Positions 1 through 5,092 are shown, numbered from the stretch's first letter. The stretch: DNA of 5,092 nt from Dehalococcoidia bacterium (GCA_030647705.1 JAUSJJ010000192.1:1-5092), one strand, 5' to 3'. Notes: a model not told the origin generated them from the letters alone. Made by a program: numbers and translations.

Positions 1-59
1 GGGTTGGGAAACCCGACCTAAAGGGCTACGGTAAGGGTGCGAGCAGCCCGTTCAAGAAC

Positions 60-455
60 CTACCTGTTGATCAGGAATGGGACCAGGAACAAGACGCCCA
101 GCGCCCAGGCGCTCAACCCGGCCAGAATGAAACCCCAGTACAGGAACCTCTCCATAGTGTGGCTGATGCCGAAGTCGAGTATGATGGAGCGAACGCCGTT
201 CAGAGCATGGTACAACAGCAGCGCCAGCAACACCAGGTCCACCGCCACCCAGCCGGGGCTGCGCAGCCTATCCGCGACAAGATCGAAGGTGACCTTCTTC
301 TCCGAGATGAAGTGGATCTGCCAGACGTGCACGAAGAGCACCACCGCGATAAACACAGCAGTCACGCGCTGCAGCAGCCAGCTTATCACCCCGGGCTTCA
401 ACGCGGCCCGGCCGGTCGGCCGTGCCCCGTTGGACGAATTCGCAATCTGAGCCAT
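60..455 (-). CDS. sdhD: Succinate dehydrogenase second membrane anchor subunit (SdhD-type)
   Basis: This 131-residue protein has three predicted membrane helices at about 23-50, 70-93 and 104-127, after a short polar N-terminus. It resembles its upstream neighbour. LLQRVTA replaces LLHRVTG at 27-33. H43 and H48 lie in the first helix, and YHALNGVRSIILDFG gives H83 (likely heme ligand), R89 and D94. The two genes therefore look like diverged copies. The ATG at 453-455 is chosen because AGGAGG at 463-468 lies 7 bases upstream; the longer open frame extending to 1043 overlaps sdhC out of frame and shows no family similarity. The TAG stop at 60-62 leaves 59 bases to the window edge, where no new start codon gives an open frame. 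sdhA and sdhB are expected to follow outside the window. Confidence 0.86.
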   Translation of the reverse strand: MAQIANSSNGARPTGRAALKPGVISWLLQRVTAVFIAVVLFVHVWQIHFISEKKVTFDLVADRLRSPGWVAVDLVLLALLLYHALNGVRSIILDFGISHTMERFLYWGFILAGLSAWALGVLFLVPFLINR

Positions 456-475
456 GGTCTCGCCTCCTGCCTCGC

Positions 476-886
476 TTAGAACAGCGGCCTGCCGGTGATA
501 AAGGGCAGGGTCTCGATTATGGTCGCCACCCATACCACGAAGCCCACCGCCATGACTGCCAGGAAGACCGTTTTCTGACGTCTGATGCCCAGGCCAAAAT
601 CGAACAGGATCACCCTGAGGCCGTTCATGCCGTGATAGAGCAGCGCGAACATAGTGAGGATGTCCAGGAACTGGATGAAGGGGTTCAGGCCCACCACCTT
701 GAAGAACCAGTCGAAGGCGGCGCCATCGGCGCCCATCAGGCTTATCGAGATTTCCCACAGGTGGATGATTCCATAGACGATGATATATAGCCCGGTCACC
801 CGGTGCAGCAGCCAGAACCACATGCCCACCTTGTAGTTGGTCGGCCAGAGATCGGTGTACTTTTCTTTCAGACTGACCTGGCTCAT
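476..886 (-). CDS. sdhC: Succinate dehydrogenase membrane anchor subunit (cytochrome b, SdhC-type)
   Basis: This 136-residue integral membrane protein would anchor the catalytic SdhAB subunits, bind heme b and pass electrons to quinone. Three hydrophobic helices are visible at roughly residues 23-46, 68-92 and 105-127. The first holds the family motif LLHRVTG (H28, R29) and H42 in HLW. The second ends in YHGMNGLRVILFDFG, where H85 is the expected heme ligand and R91 and D96 are conserved. I chose the ATG at 884-886 because GAGGAG at 894-899 sits 7 bases upstream. The in-frame GTG at 911-913 and ATG at 905-907 lack good binding sites. A second anchor gene follows after 20 bases. Which of the two is called SdhC or SdhD is provisional; a fumarate reductase anchor is an alternative. 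Confidence 0.88.
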   Translation of the reverse strand: MSQVSLKEKYTDLWPTNYKVGMWFWLLHRVTGLYIIVYGIIHLWEISISLMGADGAAFDWFFKVVGLNPFIQFLDILTMFALLYHGMNGLRVILFDFGLGIRRQKTVFLAVMAVGFVVWVATIIETLPFITGRPLF

Positions 887-927
887 GTTGCCTCTCCTCG
901 TGACCATACTCACGTCGTTCGGCTATT

Positions 928-944
928 GCTCTCTCAGAGAGAGC
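928..944 (-). other. Short perfect hairpin in the presumed sdh leader
   Basis: GCTCTCT at 928-934 pairs exactly with AGAGAGC at 938-944 around a three-base loop. On the minus strand it lies about 40 bases upstream of the sdhC start. It could shape the leader RNA, but no T-run follows and it matches no riboswitch I recognise. Confidence 0.3.
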
Positions 945-1072
945 GGGTCGTTCAGACTCAAAAAGGAGGATGTCTGTCTTTCCCACACACCCGCCCTGTG
1001 AGGTCCTTTCTCGGGGGCACGTCCCTCCAACCCGCTGGCACAACGCCGCGCCCTCTGCACTCCCAGAACGCC

Positions 1073-1078
1073 ATTATA
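1073..1078 (-). promoter_or_regulatory. Possible -10 box (TATAAT) for the sdh genes
   Basis: The minus strand reads TATAAT here, a perfect match to the bacterial housekeeping -10 hexamer, in an otherwise GC-rich region upstream of the sdh anchors. The -35 position at 16-18 bases spacing (around 1095-1102) shows no good TTGACA match, and there is no TG directly in front. Transcription from here would leave a leader of roughly 180 bases before the sdhC ATG. Chance occurrence is possible. Confidence 0.25.
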
Positions 1079-1098
1079 CCGCAGGTTGAAGCCTGCGG
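1079..1098. repeat. 7-bp hairpin of the CCGCAGG...CCTGCGG type
   Basis: CCGCAGG at 1079-1085 pairs exactly with CCTGCGG at 1092-1098 around the six-base loop TTGAAG. The form CCGCAGGTTGAAGCCTGCGG resembles short dispersed repeats in bacterial intergenic DNA (recalled, not searched). On the minus strand it ends immediately next to a TATAAT box. Confidence 0.5.
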
Positions 1099-1130
1099 CA
1101 TCCTCTCTCCACAGTAAGCGGCTGTCGGGT

Positions 1131-1161
1131 GGACACGGTAAGGAGCTCCTCCAGCGTGTCC
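1131..1161. repeat. Hairpin with a palindromic core
   Basis: GGACACG at 1131-1137 pairs exactly with CGTGTCC at 1155-1161. Between them lies a perfect 10-base palindrome, AGGAGCTCCT, at 1141-1150. The nested symmetry suggests a repeat unit or a cruciform-forming site. I do not recognise the family. Confidence 0.45.
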
Positions 1162-1198
1162 CTGAACTTGCCGCCTGAATTGCTTGGGCCGCCCTGTC

Positions 1199-1297
1199 TG
1201 TCATTCCCTCCCCGTATCGCGGTACGGGGTAAACTCCCGCGGAAATCCAAGAACGCTTTTCGGCCCGCTGGATTCCGGCTCGGAGGCCGGAATGACA
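1199..1297. repeat. Repeat element of about 99 bases with 9-base terminal inverted repeats and two internal hairpins
   Basis: TGTCATTCC at 1199-1207 is an exact inverted copy of GGAATGACA at 1289-1297. Inside, CCCCGTA (1210-1216) pairs with TACGGGG (1223-1229), and ATTCCGGC (1272-1279) pairs with GCCGGAAT (1286-1293), both with six-base loops. The right end, CTGGATTCCGGC through GGCCGGAATGACAG, looks like the common GTCATTCC...GGAATCCAG dispersed repeat. It has no coding capacity of its own. It may be a small non-autonomous mobile element or a REP-like repeat; I saw no clear target-site duplication. Confidence 0.6.
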
Positions 1298-1310
1298 GTA
1301 GTCGATGTAG

Positions 1311-1338
1311 GGTGGGTGCAGTGAAAACGGAACCCACC
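1311..1338. repeat. Inverted repeat of the TAGGGTGGGT...ACCCACC type
   Basis: GGTGGGT at 1311-1317 pairs exactly with ACCCACC at 1332-1338 across a 14-base loop. The flank GTAGGGTGGGT followed by AACCCACC resembles a dispersed repeat seen in many bacterial genomes (recalled, not searched). It is the first structure downstream of the fumA stop on the minus strand, starting about 30 bases past it, but it lacks a T-run. Confidence 0.5.
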
Positions 1339-1367
1339 GGATGGCTGCTCAGTCGATATCCAGCCAC

Positions 1368-2213
1368 TTACAACACGGCTTCTTTGTGCCGGGCGCTGTG
1401 GCACTGCAGGTTGACCGCCACCGGCAAACTGGCCAGGTGCGACGGTGCCGTCTCGATGTGCACCGCCAGCGCCGTCGTCCTGCCGCCGAAGCCCTCCGGG
1501 CCGATGCCCAGGGCGTTGAGCTTCTTCAGTATCTCCCGCTCCAGCTCCGCGACCTCCTGGTCTGGGTTGGGCAAAGCCACTTTGCGCAGCAACGCCCTTT
1601 TTGCCATGAGCATGGTCTTCTCGGCGGTGCCCCCGATGCCCACCCCCACTATGACCGGCGGGCAGGGGTTGCTGCCGGCTTCGTCAACTGCTTTGACCAC
1701 GAATTCGATGACGCCCTGACGGCCCTGCGCCGGCTTCAGCACTGAAAACCGGCTCATATTCTCGCTGCCGCCCCCTTTGGGAGCGACGGTTATCTTCAGC
1801 CGGTCCCCCGGCACAACCTCACTGTGAATTATAGCAGGAGTATTGTCCTTGGTGTTCACCCTCGCCGAGAAGGGCTGAACCACCTGGGACTTGCGCAGGT
1901 AGCCCGCGTCGTAGCCGCGGCGCACGCCTTCCTGCACGGCCTCGTTGAAGTCGCCACCGGTGATGTGAACATCCTGCCCCACCTCCAGAAAGACCACCGC
2001 CGTGCCGCAGTCCTGGCACAACGGGAATCGGCCTCTGGCGGCGATATCAGCGTTCTCCAGGATGCGGTTCAACGTCTCCCGGCCCAGCGGCGAGTCTTCA
2101 TTCTTGACAGCTTGGCGCAGCGCTTCAACCACATCCTCGCCCAGCTTATAGTTGGCCTCCTGGCTCAGCCGGGCGACGGTATCGGTTATTTCTGACGCTT
2201 TGATCTCTCTCAT
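1368..2213 (-). CDS. fumA: Fumarate hydratase class I, alpha subunit (iron-sulfur)
   Basis: This 281-residue protein matches the N-terminal, cluster-binding subunit of two-subunit class I fumarases, which interconvert fumarate and malate. Tartrate dehydratase alpha is the nearest alternative. Expected cluster cysteines are C66 in PLCQDCG, C184 in NPCPPVIVG and C271 near the C-terminus in NLQCHSARHKE. The PKGGGSEN segment (145-152) and VGIGG (191-195) are also characteristic. The length is normal for an alpha subunit and the C-terminus looks intact. The ATG lies 9 bases after the mdh stop and has no clear Shine-Dalgarno sequence, so translation may rely on coupling to mdh. The beta subunit, which normally follows directly and completes the active site, is absent here: a 481-base non-coding gap and then sdh genes come next. 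Fumarase identity is supported by the neighbouring mdh and sdh. Confidence 0.92.
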   Translation of the reverse strand: MREIKASEITDTVARLSQEANYKLGEDVVEALRQAVKNEDSPLGRETLNRILENADIAARGRFPLCQDCGTAVVFLEVGQDVHITGGDFNEAVQEGVRRGYDAGYLRKSQVVQPFSARVNTKDNTPAIIHSEVVPGDRLKITVAPKGGGSENMSRFSVLKPAQGRQGVIEFVVKAVDEAGSNPCPPVIVGVGIGGTAEKTMLMAKRALLRKVALPNPDQEVAELEREILKKLNALGIGPEGFGGRTTALAVHIETAPSHLASLPVAVNLQCHSARHKEAVL

Positions 2214-2222
2214 GGCGTCTTA

Positions 2223-3158
2223 TCAGGCATTGCCCAGGTTCATCACGCCGATCAGCTCCCGCACCGCCGCCGCCGACTTTTCCAGCCCGGCCTGCTCTTC
2301 CGGCGTCAGTTTGATCTGGATGATCTGCTCCATGCCCTTCGCGCCCAGCTTCACCGGCACGCCTACGAATACACCTTTGATGCCGTACTCGCCGTCAAGA
2401 TAGGCGGCGCAAGGCAGGATGCGTTTCTTGTCCAGGACGATGGCATCCACCATCTCCGCGGCGGCCGTCGCCGGAGCATAATAGGCGCTGCCCGTCTTGA
2501 GCAGGGCCACAATCTCGCCGCCGCCCTTGATGGTGCGATTGACGATCTTGTCTATGGTGTCTTTGGGCAGCAGCTCGGTCACCGGTATGCCGCCGGCCGT
2601 GGACAGGCGGGGCAGCGGCACCATGGTGTCGCCGTGGCCTCCCAGAACGAAGGCGGTTACATCCTGCATGGAGACGTTGAGCTCCAGTGCCAGGAAAGCT
2701 CGATAGCGGGCCGTGTCCAGGATACCGGACATGCCCAGTACGCGATGTCTGGGGAACTTGCTCACGTGCAGGGCCAGTTGGGCCATGGCGTCCAGGGGGT
2801 TCGAGACGACAATGATGATACAGTTCGGCGAAGCTTGAACAACGCTCTCGGTCACCTGCTGCACGATCTTTTTGTTGGTAAGCAGAAGGTCGTCGCGGCT
2901 CATGCCGGGCTTCCTGGCCACTCCCGAGGTTATGACTACCACGTCCGAGTTTGCGGTCTCCTGGTACGAGTTGGCGCCCACGAAGCGGGCATCCGACCCC
3001 AGTATCGGGCCACACTGCTGAAGATCGAGGGCCTTGCCCTGAGGCATACCCTCGACGATGTCCACCAGGACTACATCGGCGTAGCCTTTTTCGCCGATAC
3101 GCTGCGCGCACGTCGCTCCCACGTTTCCGGCGCCGATCACACTGACCTTCTTACGCAT
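2223..3158 (-). CDS. mdh: Malate dehydrogenase, NAD-dependent, LDH-like type
   Basis: This 311-residue cytoplasmic enzyme interconverts malate and oxaloacetate. The Rossmann motif GAGNVG is at residues 9-14. D33, at the end of the second strand, points to NAD rather than NADP. The substrate loop [10 protein letters not shown] (81-90) has R82, the residue that separates malate enzymes from lactate enzymes, and R88. The catalytic pair is D148 with R151 in LDTAR, and H175 in GGHGD. The length is normal for the LDH-like MDH group. Its ATG touches the icd stop codon, and AGGAGG at 3165-3170, inside the end of icd, sits 6 bases upstream of the start. Translation is therefore probably coupled to icd. 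fumA follows after 9 bases. No key residue is missing. Confidence 0.96.
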   Translation of the reverse strand: MRKKVSVIGAGNVGATCAQRIGEKGYADVVLVDIVEGMPQGKALDLQQCGPILGSDARFVGANSYQETANSDVVVITSGVARKPGMSRDDLLLTNKKIVQQVTESVVQASPNCIIIVVSNPLDAMAQLALHVSKFPRHRVLGMSGILDTARYRAFLALELNVSMQDVTAFVLGGHGDTMVPLPRLSTAGGIPVTELLPKDTIDKIVNRTIKGGGEIVALLKTGSAYYAPATAAAEMVDAIVLDKKRILPCAAYLDGEYGIKGVFVGVPVKLGAKGMEQIIQIKLTPEEQAGLEKSAAAVRELIGVMNLGNA

Positions 3159-4244
3159 CTAGGCCCTCCTCATCTTTTCGATAATGGCATCCGCCACCTG
3201 AGAAGTACCCACAGCGGTGGGGTCGTTCCGATCCGGCTTGAGGTCATAGGTCACCGATTCGCCCTCGGCCACAACCTCGGACACGGACTTCTCCACGAGG
3301 TCGGCCGCTTTGGTCTCGCCCAGATACCTCAGCATCAACATGCCGGAGAGTATCATGGCGATGGGGTTTACCTTGTTCTTGCCCGCGTACTTGGGCGCGC
3401 TGCCGTGAGTCGGCTCGAAAACGGCGATGCCCTCCCCGATATTGGCCCCCGGCGCCACGCCCAGCCCCCCTACCAGCCCGGCGCACAGGTCGGAAACGAT
3501 GTCGCCGTAGAGATTGGGCAGCACCAGCACCTGGTAGGACTGGGGCCAGCGCACCAATTGCATGCACATGTTGTCCACCATCGCGGACTCCATCTCGATG
3601 TCCGGGTACTCGTGGGCCACCTCTCTAGCCACGCTGAGGAAGAGCCCGTCGGTGAACTTCATGATGTTGGCCTTGTGCACTACCGTGACCTTCTTGCGCC
3701 CGTGGTTCCTGGCGTACTCGAAGGCAAACTTGACGATGCGCCTGGACCCGGTCTCCGAGATGGCCTTGATGCTGATATTGGCGTCTTCGCCGAGCTTGCC
3801 CTGGCCGCTTTCGGCGATGAGGGCGATGAGCTTCGCCATCTCCGGCGTGTGCTGCTTGAACTCGATTCCGGCATAGAGGTCCTCGGTGTTCTCACGGACC
3901 ACGGTGATATCCACGTTCGGGTAGGGGCCGGGAACGCCTCGGTAGGTCTTGCAGGGACGCAGGCAGGCGTACAGGTTGAGGGTCTTCCGCATGGCCACAT
4001 TGACGCTGCGAAACCCTGACCCTATGGGCGTGGTCACGGGCCCTTTCAGGGCAATCCTGTTGTGCCTGATGGACTCCAGGACGTCGTCCGGCAGCGGCGT
4101 GCCGAACAGCTTCTGCACCGCCTCACCGACCTGGAACACGTCCCACCGGAATTTGATTCCAGTGGCTTCAAGGACACGGCAGGCGGCTCTGGCCACTTCC
4201 GGGCCGGTGCCGTCGCCGGGGATCAGGGTCACGTTGTAGGGCAT
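3159..4244 (-). CDS. icd: Isocitrate dehydrogenase (isocitrate/isopropylmalate dehydrogenase family)
   Basis: This 361-residue cytoplasmic enzyme should oxidatively decarboxylate isocitrate to 2-oxoglutarate. The start MPYNVTLIPGDGTGPEV is the typical beta-decarboxylating dehydrogenase N-terminus. Isocitrate-type substrate residues are present: S80 and N82 in RSVNVAMR, R86, R96, R117 and Y124 in VVRENTEDLYAGIE, and K191. The metal-binding aspartates are D224, D248 and D252. The S80/N82 pair favours isocitrate over isopropylmalate or homoisocitrate. The cofactor loop GSAPKYAG has K285, Y286 and V292, with Y333 further on; these match the NADP-binding residues of E. coli Icd rather than the Asp-Ile of NAD enzymes. 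The length is closer to short NAD-type enzymes than to the roughly 416-residue E. coli enzyme. An AGGAG at 4256-4260 precedes the ATG with a long 11-base spacer. The TAG stop directly abuts the mdh ATG. Confidence 0.93.
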   Translation of the reverse strand: MPYNVTLIPGDGTGPEVARAACRVLEATGIKFRWDVFQVGEAVQKLFGTPLPDDVLESIRHNRIALKGPVTTPIGSGFRSVNVAMRKTLNLYACLRPCKTYRGVPGPYPNVDITVVRENTEDLYAGIEFKQHTPEMAKLIALIAESGQGKLGEDANISIKAISETGSRRIVKFAFEYARNHGRKKVTVVHKANIMKFTDGLFLSVAREVAHEYPDIEMESAMVDNMCMQLVRWPQSYQVLVLPNLYGDIVSDLCAGLVGGLGVAPGANIGEGIAVFEPTHGSAPKYAGKNKVNPIAMILSGMLMLRYLGETKAADLVEKSVSEVVAEGESVTYDLKPDRNDPTAVGTSQVADAIIEKMRRA

Positions 4245-4264
4245 ATTGTTCGAGACTCCTAAAA

Positions 4265-4291
4265 CCTGACTCCTCCGTGAAGGAAATCAGG
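4265..4291 (-). other. Imperfect hairpin in the icd leader
   Basis: CCTGA at 4265-4269 pairs with TCAGG at 4287-4291, and TCCT at 4271-4274 pairs with AGGA at 4281-4284, separated by a small asymmetric bulge. On the minus strand it begins about 20 bases upstream of the icd ATG. It could affect icd expression, but it is short and imperfect, so chance is a real alternative. Confidence 0.25.
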
Positions 4292-4338
4292 CGTTTGTCT
4301 TACTCCCCATCCCTGCGTCCCCTCCCTCATCCCCCTGG

Positions 4339-4368
4339 CCCCCTTCTCCCGCAAGCGGGAGAAGGGGG
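4339..4368. repeat. Strong 13-bp hairpin of the CTCCCGCAAGCGGGAG type
   Basis: CCCCCTTCTCCCG at 4339-4351 is exactly complementary to CGGGAGAAGGGGG at 4356-4368, with a CAAG loop. It is the most stable structure visible in the window. Hairpins with this CTCCCGCAAGCGGGAG core are familiar dispersed repeats in many bacterial genomes (recalled, not searched). No T-run follows the stem on either strand. Any effect on the minus-strand transcript between leuD and icd would be through attenuation, RNA processing or protection of RNA ends, and this is inference. Confidence 0.65.
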
Positions 4369-4382
4369 AATAATTCAAGTAG

Positions 4383-4401
4383 CTGGGGGCACATCCCCCA
4401 G
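4383..4401. repeat. 7-bp hairpin next to larger repeats
   Basis: CTGGGGG at 4383-4389 pairs with CCCCCAG at 4395-4401 across the five-base loop CACAT. It directly precedes the hairpin at 4410-4433, and the two may be parts of a single repeat element. Confidence 0.5.
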
Positions 4402-4409
4402 GCCCTCTG

Positions 4410-4433
4410 GCAGGGAAGGGAATCCTTCCCTGC
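4410..4433. repeat. Perfect 10-bp hairpin
   Basis: GCAGGGAAGG at 4410-4419 is exactly complementary to CCTTCCCTGC at 4424-4433, with the loop GAAT. No T-run follows on either strand, so it does not look like an intrinsic terminator. It sits among other hairpins in the leuD-icd gap and looks like part of a dispersed intergenic repeat. Confidence 0.6.
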
Positions 4434-4457
4434 ACTCTTCTCTCCAGAGCGGTGGCT

Positions 4458-4504
4458 TGTCATTGCGAGCGCGCGGAGCGCCGAAGCAATCCGTTCGCGT
4501 GACA
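4458..4504. repeat. Dispersed palindromic repeat of the GTCATTGCGAG...GAAGCAATC type
   Basis: The stretch starts TGTCATTGCGAGCGCG and continues to CCGAAGCAATCC. It closes with TGACA at 4500-4504, which is complementary to TGTCA at 4458-4462. From memory, very similar sequences (GTCATTGCGAG followed by GAAGCAATC) occur as dispersed intergenic repeats in many unrelated bacteria. It lies just after the leuD-type stop codon on the minus strand. No protein-coding role is seen. Confidence 0.6.
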
Positions 4505-4525
4505 TTCATTCAGTGTGACGCCACG

Positions 4526-5029
4526 CTACTTCTTTGCCACCGGGAAATCGCCGTGCTTGCGAATATACGGCACCAGGCCACCTTCGTCAAGTATTTTCAG
4601 CATTGCGTCGGGAATGCGGCCGCAAGTGAGGTGAACGTTGTTGTTGAGGTCTACCACTCTTCCGGTCGAAAGGTCGACCTCAAGCTGGTCGCCATCGCCG
4701 ATCTGGCTGGTATCGCAGATCAATATGGGCAGCCCGACGTTGATGGCGTTCCGGAAGAAGATGCGGGCCACCGACTGCGCCAGTATGGCTGAGACGCCGG
4801 CCATCTTGATCACGGTCGGCGCGTGCTCACGGCTGGAGCCAAGACCGAAGTTCTTGCCCGCCACAATGAAGTCGCCGGGCTTCACGCGCGCGGCGAAGGT
4901 CGGGTCCGCGTCCTCCAGTACGTGTTTGGCCAGCTCAGGCAGATTGCTGCGCAAGTTGAGCAGCCGCCCCGGCACGATGTGGTCGGTGGAGATGTTGTGG
5001 CCGAACTTGAAGGCTCTGCCTCGAAGCAT
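4526..5029 (-). CDS. leuD: 3-isopropylmalate dehydratase / aconitase-family small (swivel) subunit
   Basis: This 167-residue protein is the swivelling domain that closes over the iron-sulfur large subunit in the LeuCD/homoaconitase family; the length is normal for that family. Near the N-terminus, residues 10-21 (GHNISTDHIVPG) match the conserved N-x-x-T-D-x-I-x-P segment. Residues 60-71 (NFGLGSSREHAP) are the diagnostic substrate-contacting loop, and residues 88-101 (ARIFFRNAINVGLP) match the following conserved block. The ATG is preceded by GGAGGT at 5037-5042 with a 7-base spacer. The large-subunit gene ends immediately upstream, and isocitrate dehydrogenase follows after a 281-base repeat-filled gap. 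By sequence it is LeuD-like; by context (icd, mdh, fumA rather than leuA or leuB) it may belong to an aconitase serving the TCA cycle. Leucine synthesis or a bifunctional enzyme remain possible. Confidence 0.88.
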   Translation of the reverse strand: MLRGRAFKFGHNISTDHIVPGRLLNLRSNLPELAKHVLEDADPTFAARVKPGDFIVAGKNFGLGSSREHAPTVIKMAGVSAILAQSVARIFFRNAINVGLPILICDTSQIGDGDQLEVDLSTGRVVDLNNNVHLTCGRIPDAMLKILDEGGLVPYIRKHGDFPVAKK

Positions 5030-5092
5030 CTACGCCACCTCCGCAGGATCGGTGATTTCGCCGGCGAGGGCGCTGGCGGCAGCGGTGGCCGG
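5030..5092 (-). CDS. leuC: 3-isopropylmalate dehydratase / aconitase-family large subunit, C-terminal end only (partial)
   Basis: Only the last 20 codons and the TAG stop lie in the window; the gene continues past the right edge. The visible tail reads PATAAASALAGEITDPAEVA. This matches the usual end of LeuC-type large subunits, where an SPATAAASA-like stretch is followed by G-x-I-T-D-P. These proteins carry the 4Fe-4S cluster and catalyse stereospecific hydration and dehydration of isopropylmalate, homocitrate or citrate-like acids together with a separate small subunit. The stop codon directly touches the ATG of the small-subunit gene, and the small subunit's ribosome binding site lies inside this coding end, so the two are probably translationally coupled. 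The true substrate cannot be read from this fragment. Its place beside isocitrate dehydrogenase makes an aconitase role plausible. Confidence 0.8.
   Translation of the reverse strand, partial: PATAAASALAGEITDPAEVA

Larger units (their letters stand above)
887..1367. other. Non-coding gap between fumA and the sdh genes, filled with hairpins
   Basis: No reading frame here gives a recognisable protein, and none resembles a fumarase beta subunit or its remains. The interval contains at least five separate inverted repeats between 1079 and 1338, one more at 928-944, and one TATAAT on the minus strand. It separates two gene blocks, so it probably holds the end of the icd-mdh-fumA transcript and a promoter for the sdh genes. 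No classic intrinsic terminator with a T-run is visible. Confidence 0.7.

Noticed and set aside
1..59. Short GGGTT/AACCC stem at 1-14 and GGGCT/AGCCC at 23-27 and 45-49 as a terminator after sdhD
   Set aside because: The stems are only 5 bp with no T-run, and the window edge cuts the context, so nothing can be supported there.
887..913. Earlier starts for sdhC (GTG at 911-913, ATG at 905-907)
   Set aside because: Neither has a good ribosome binding site, and the added residues look unlike the family. The ATG at 884-886 has GAGGAG at the right distance.
456..1043. N-terminal extension of the sdhD frame to a 327-residue protein
   Set aside because: The extension overlaps sdhC in another frame, has low-complexity Arg/Gly-rich content, and there is a strong ribosome binding site for the internal ATG at 453-455.
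1074..1367. Minus-strand open frames of 67-97 residues in the gap after fumA, considered as a fumarase beta remnant
   Set aside because: The translations are Arg/Pro/Ser-rich repeat DNA read-through and contain none of the conserved blocks expected of a beta subunit.
2634..4019. A 461-codon open frame on the plus strand, antisense to icd and mdh
   Set aside because: It mirrors two clearly real, motif-complete genes. It is rich in His, Gly and Leu in the way antisense frames of GC-rich genes are, and it shows no domain.
3159..4244. icd as 3-isopropylmalate or homoisocitrate dehydrogenase, suggested by the LeuCD-type neighbours
   Set aside because: The S80/N82 substrate residues and the VVRENTEDLYAGIE motif fit isocitrate dehydrogenase better, and mdh and fumA follow.
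4339..4368. Strong hairpin as an intrinsic terminator
   Set aside because: No T-run follows the stem on either strand, and the sequence looks like a common dispersed repeat.

Overview
This is a GC-rich bacterial window in which every recognisable gene lies on the minus strand. They form one stretch of TCA-cycle genes, read from the right edge to the left: the end of an isopropylmalate isomerase/aconitase-family large subunit (leuC-type), its small subunit (leuD-type), isocitrate dehydrogenase, malate dehydrogenase, the alpha subunit of a two-subunit iron-sulfur fumarase, and two small heme-binding membrane anchors of succinate dehydrogenase. The gene combination and the style of intergenic repeats suggest an uncultured or poorly studied member of the Chloroflexota, perhaps Dehalococcoidia-like. 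That placement is inference and is not proven by the sequence.

Layout. 5092-4526: leuC-type end and leuD-type gene, touching stop to start. 4525-4245: a gap packed with hairpins and palindromic repeats. 4244-1368: icd, mdh and fumA; icd and mdh abut with no spacer, and mdh and fumA are 9 bases apart. 1367-887: a 481-base gap with no credible gene, holding a second group of hairpins and a possible -10 box. 886-60: two succinate dehydrogenase anchors, 20 bases apart, each with a strong ribosome binding site. 59-1: no gene; sdhA and sdhB would be expected beyond the left edge.

Together the products would convert citrate to isocitrate (if the LeuCD-type pair acts as the aconitase) and then to 2-oxoglutarate, and succinate to fumarate, malate and oxaloacetate. 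They could run oxidatively, or partly in reverse for biosynthesis.

The points that deserve a second look are the absence of the fumarase beta subunit next to alpha, the NADP-type cofactor residues in an isocitrate dehydrogenase of otherwise NAD-like size, the LeuCD-type pair where an aconitase would be expected, and the two repeat-filled gaps. I see no mobile gene, CRISPR array, RNA gene, phage or defence gene, and no clearly new system.
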